A DNA stretch of 62,771 nucleotides, taken from assembly GCF_000685075.1 (NCBI RefSeq), contig NZ_BAYD01000058.1, positions 1-62,771 of the forward strand, given 5' to 3'. The notes under the pieces are model-generated. The model was not told where the DNA came from, did no database searches, and saw only the letters and a list, made by a program, of their open reading frames with translations. Origin of the DNA: Paraburkholderia oxyphila NBRC 105797 (GTDB taxonomy: Bacteria > Pseudomonadota > Gammaproteobacteria > Burkholderiales > Burkholderiaceae). How positions within the stretch are numbered: position 1 is the first letter of the stretch; each line of letters begins with the position of its first letter. Shown here one piece after another: positions 60,438-62,771 of the stretch. The translations under genes and the position numbers were made by a program.

Positions 60438-61796
60438 GGGCAGATTCCTCCAGAAAACAACAGGCCGGTTGAGTTCGATCCACGAAATTGCTCCACAGGG
60501 GCAGGAGTGTTGCCGCGCGTCCTTAACAGGGTGTTAACCCCGACTACCAGCTTTCACATCGGCTCAGATCAGTTTTAATGCGATCTCTATCGTGAACGAA
60601 TCATGCAATAGCAGTTCATGGTCCGATAGCAGCATAGATGCTCAATCGGATTTGTTCCATCGCCGCCGGTGCGATAGCCCACATTTGATGGCGCGCCAGC
60701 GCCGGCTCTGTTCCAGAATGCTTTCACTGGCAACTGTGGGCATTCGCGTCCGACACATACTTCGCGCGGTGGCCCGGGCGTCGACGCTGACGTTCCCAGT
60801 GTCATCGGTGAAAAGGTGCGAAGGCACATCGAGCCATTCACGTGTCCGGGGACAACCGGTAGGCACTTTGCTCCGACATGAAGGTCTTGCGTCAATCGGA
60901 CGAGATGCTCGAACGCTTGAATGGGATCGCCTTGGGCCGGAGGCGTATCTCGAAGGCCGACGTCGACCAACGCGACTTACGCAGTCGCGCGTGATTGGAA
61001 TGTTCGAGCAACGAAGCATCAAAACGGGACCCTCGACTGTCTCCTGCAGGTTCGGTATGGCTCGCCTCATCGCGTCTCGCGTAGTGAAGCGACGCTTCCC
61101 GCCAGGTGGTCACGAGTCCCCTGTATTCGATGTCGCAACGGATGACAGATTTAATTTGTTCTACGTCTGGCAGTGATCCAGAGAGCCGCCCCGCATTATC
61201 AAGCTGACCTATGGAGGCTGCGCGGCAGGGGAGGGTGTTGCAACTAACAGTCGATCGACCTATATTCATGCAGCGCCTGACGGCGGCCACGAGCGCGTAC
61301 AGAAATGGGGGGCTTGCCGGACCTGAGGCCGCTCCTTGGGGCGCAACGTTGGTGGAGCGCCGGCATCCAGCGGGGGCCGTCTAGAGAAGCCTGAGGTCGC
61401 GGATCTGGCCAATGGAAGGCGACCGCTCAATGATGAGTCTGGCGACATATTCAACCAGCAGTGCGCGCAGGATGTTTGCAGGTACGTTGGCTACGACCTG
61501 TGACGAAACGTGAACGATGAACTCTTCCGGTGCGGAAGCGAGACTGTTCGCAGGTGGTTGGCGGCGTTGTACACAGCATGGGTACCTCGCTGCGAACAGG
61601 TACAGTTGGAAGTGTAACGAGGGCGGGGCAATGCCGGAGGAGCGTCAACAGCGGCTTGGCATGCCCGCAGCGGCAGTGCTCGGGCGCGTGCAGTTTTGCG
61701 CAGGTGGCCACGCCGATAAGGGTACCGGTTATGGGAGGCACGTTGCCGCCTTCAATGAGGATAGTCAATCGTTCAGTGACGACGGGCGGACTGACG
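60438..61796. other. 1.36-kb stretch without a convincing gene
   Basis: Long frames on both strands (for example plus 60592-61176, minus 60587-60970 and minus 60892-61290) overlap each other and lack good starts, so they look like chance or decay. The second copy of the 43-bp repeat lies at 61367-61409. The promoter of the gene at 61797 should lie at the right end. Confidence 0.35.
61367..61409 (+). repeat. 43-bp dispersed repeat, copy 2
   Basis: It matches 50310-50352 at 42 of 43 bases and lies in non-coding sequence. Weaker similarity continues to the left in both copies (GGGGCGCA, CGTT). Confidence 0.8.
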
Positions 61797-62153
61797 ATGA
61801 CGCTTATGGATGAAGAGATGAAAGCGGAACTGCTGGCTTTCCTGGTGGTGGGGCAGCTTGTGGCATTGGCGCGCAGTGGTGACTGGCTGAGGACGGACCA
61901 CCTGATCGAGTCATCCTGGATCTGGCTGAGTTCGAACGGTGCGCGATGCGACTGGCTCACCCGCGCCCGGCTGGTTGCCGCAGCACGGGAACTGGCTCCG
62001 CAGGTGCATGACTGGCCTTTTCCGAAAGATGAAACGGGTCTTCTGCGGCTTTTTAATCTGCAGTCAGGCTGGTTCCTGGACTACCGGAGCGAAATCGTGC
62101 AAAGGTTGCACGCCGTCTGTGCAGAATATCTGGAGCGGCATATCACGGGTTAG
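61797..62153 (+). CDS. Hypothetical protein
   Basis: The ATG at 61797 has GGCGGA six bases upstream and gives 118 residues; the frame is open to 61530, but the earlier part is Cys/Arg/Thr-rich and unlike coding sequence. The product is helical (MDEEMKAELLAFLVVGQLVA, WLTRARLVAAARELAPQVHD, FNLQSGWFLDYRSEIVQRLH). Trp residues are frequent. No membrane segment or domain is recognised. It converges with the H-NS-like gene, with adjoining stops. Confidence 0.6.
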   Translation: MTLMDEEMKAELLAFLVVGQLVALARSGDWLRTDHLIESSWIWLSSNGARCDWLTRARLVAAARELAPQVHDWPFPKDETGLLRLFNLQSGWFLDYRSEIVQRLHAVCAEYLERHITG

Positions 62154-62528
62154 TCAGCCCACAGATGCCAGCGATCGCACGTCTCTGGCGAGGTGGGTGC
62201 CGGCAAATGGATCGTTGCGCCAGTCCACGCCGCTGGGCTTGCTCGGCAACTGACCGGTCACCCCATTGACTGCAAAATGCTCGAGCGACTGCCCGGCGCT
62301 CGTCGCCTGTTGAAGCCACTGCGGTATTTCGCCCTTGCCGTCCCAAGTTTCCCCTGCAGCGTTGCAGTAACGTGTTTCTCCCTGCCGGCGCTGATCACGT
62401 GCGATTGATTCAGCGAGATCGTCGGGTTCGATACCGAACGCCGCCATTCTCCGACGCAGATAAGCCACCATGCTGTCCCGTTTGCGTTCGTCCACGCTTC
62501 TTACCCTTCCAGTATCTAACTCCACCAT
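62154..62528 (-). CDS. H-NS-like nucleoid protein
   Basis: From ATG 62528 the product has 124 residues; an internal ATG at 62471 is possible. The C-terminal part shows the H-NS DNA-binding pattern: YCNAAGETWDGKGEIPQWLQ (54-73) followed by QATSAGQSLEHFAV, with the Gly-rich loop GKGEIPQW in place of the usual GRGRxPxW. The N-terminal helix (MVAYLRRRMAAFGIEPDDLA) is short for an oligomerisation domain. Plasmid H-NS proteins silence AT-rich acquired DNA; here the AT-rich signalling island would be a natural target. Confidence 0.7.
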   Translation of the reverse strand: MVELDTGRVRSVDERKRDSMVAYLRRRMAAFGIEPDDLAESIARDQRRQGETRYCNAAGETWDGKGEIPQWLQQATSAGQSLEHFAVNGVTGQLPSKPSGVDWRNDPFAGTHLARDVRSLASVG

Positions 62529-62725
62529 GTGCCGGCTACCAGGATAGTCATGCGGCGCGCTCGAAGCGCTTCGACACATGTCTCCAGAGCGTGGCGGCGA
62601 TTGTATCGGGGCGTTCCGCGGCTCGCATATTGCCGCGGACCCTGAGAACCACTATGCCTCAGTACCGCTGGGAGCCCTGCCGTCATGTCAGGTAGCGGAA
62701 AAGTCTTTCGCTGTGAATGACTCAT
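62516..62725 (-). CDS. Possible small gene overlapping the H-NS-like gene
   Basis: A 69-codon minus-strand frame (MSHSQRKTFPLPDMTAGLPA, then LEALRARRMTILVAGTWWS-like ending) overlaps the H-NS-like start by 13 bases. It is basic and unrecognised, with no clear ribosome-binding site. It may be spurious. Confidence 0.25.
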   Translation of the reverse strand: MSHSQRKTFPLPDMTAGLPAVLRHSGSQGPRQYASRGTPRYNRRHALETCVEALRARRMTILVAGTWWS

Positions 62726-62771
62726 CTGCCCGCCCGGCCATATGTGCCAGTGTAAATTTACCTGATGAAGT

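Noticed and set aside
60592..61176. 194-codon plus-strand frame
   Set aside because: It overlaps equally long minus frames, has no good start and has Arg/Ser-rich composition typical of chance frames.

Overview
The window looks like part of a large conjugative plasmid, or a plasmid-derived integrated region, from a GC-rich beta-proteobacterium of the Burkholderiales (Burkholderia, Paraburkholderia or Caballeronia type). The grounds are high GC with strong third-position bias, a RepB-type initiator next to a ParA/ParB pair with an upstream iteron origin and downstream parS-like repeats, a complete VirB/VirD4-type transfer system, and family resemblances typical of that order. The species cannot be read from the sequence.

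Layout. 1-3583 (minus): a SWIM zinc-finger protein, cut by the window edge, and a SNF2 helicase with a one-base frameshift. 3584-7560: a YecA-like protein, an IS5-type transposase remnant, a small orphan gene, a decayed gene and a VapB/VapC toxin-antitoxin pair. 7561-8576: mostly non-coding, with a candidate structured small RNA. 8577-33388 (minus): one long, densely overlapped transfer operon. Read 5' to 3' it runs: ribbon-helix-helix protein, small accessory proteins, VirB1, VirB2, VirB3, a 69-residue P-loop-like peptide, VirB4, a membrane protein (frameshifted), VirB5, VirB6, a lipoprotein, VirB7, VirB8, VirB9, VirB10, VirB11, a GntR regulator, a VirD4 coupling protein, a DUF5710/LPD7 protein, StbB, a coiled-coil membrane protein, a secreted HNH-like nuclease, a TrbM-like protein, a MobC-like protein, the relaxase and a small coupled gene.

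33943-37795 (minus) is an AT-richer island of three translationally coupled genes. They encode a 7-TM receptor-like protein with no kinase, a membrane GGDEF protein with a decayed EAL domain, and a LuxR-type regulator that keeps the acyl-homoserine-lactone pocket residues. No luxI is present. This is the best candidate in the window for an undescribed signalling system. 38138-39062 holds IS110 and helix-turn-helix debris.

39094-43705 is the replication and partition core: repB, iterons with a perfect palindrome, parA, parB, a terminator and four 18-bp parS-like palindromes. 43764-47650 is accessory and decayed: small genes, a wrecked tyrosine recombinase and a frameshifted plasmid gene. 48136-50029 is a tightly tiled trio: a HEAGH zincin-like protein, a 28-residue microprotein and a YhcG-type PDDEXK nuclease.

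50447-57151 carries an ankyrin/TM protein, a multi-TM protein and two lipoproteins, divergent from two tandem LuxR-type paralogues. 57398-59299 contains a 159-bp MITE-like element and an intact IS3-family element. 59409-62528 has a two-TM protein of unknown function, a 43-bp repeated element, a hypothetical gene and an H-NS-like protein.

The transfer operon, stbB and the Rep/Par core together supply transfer, replication and segregation. The remaining loci look like cargo.
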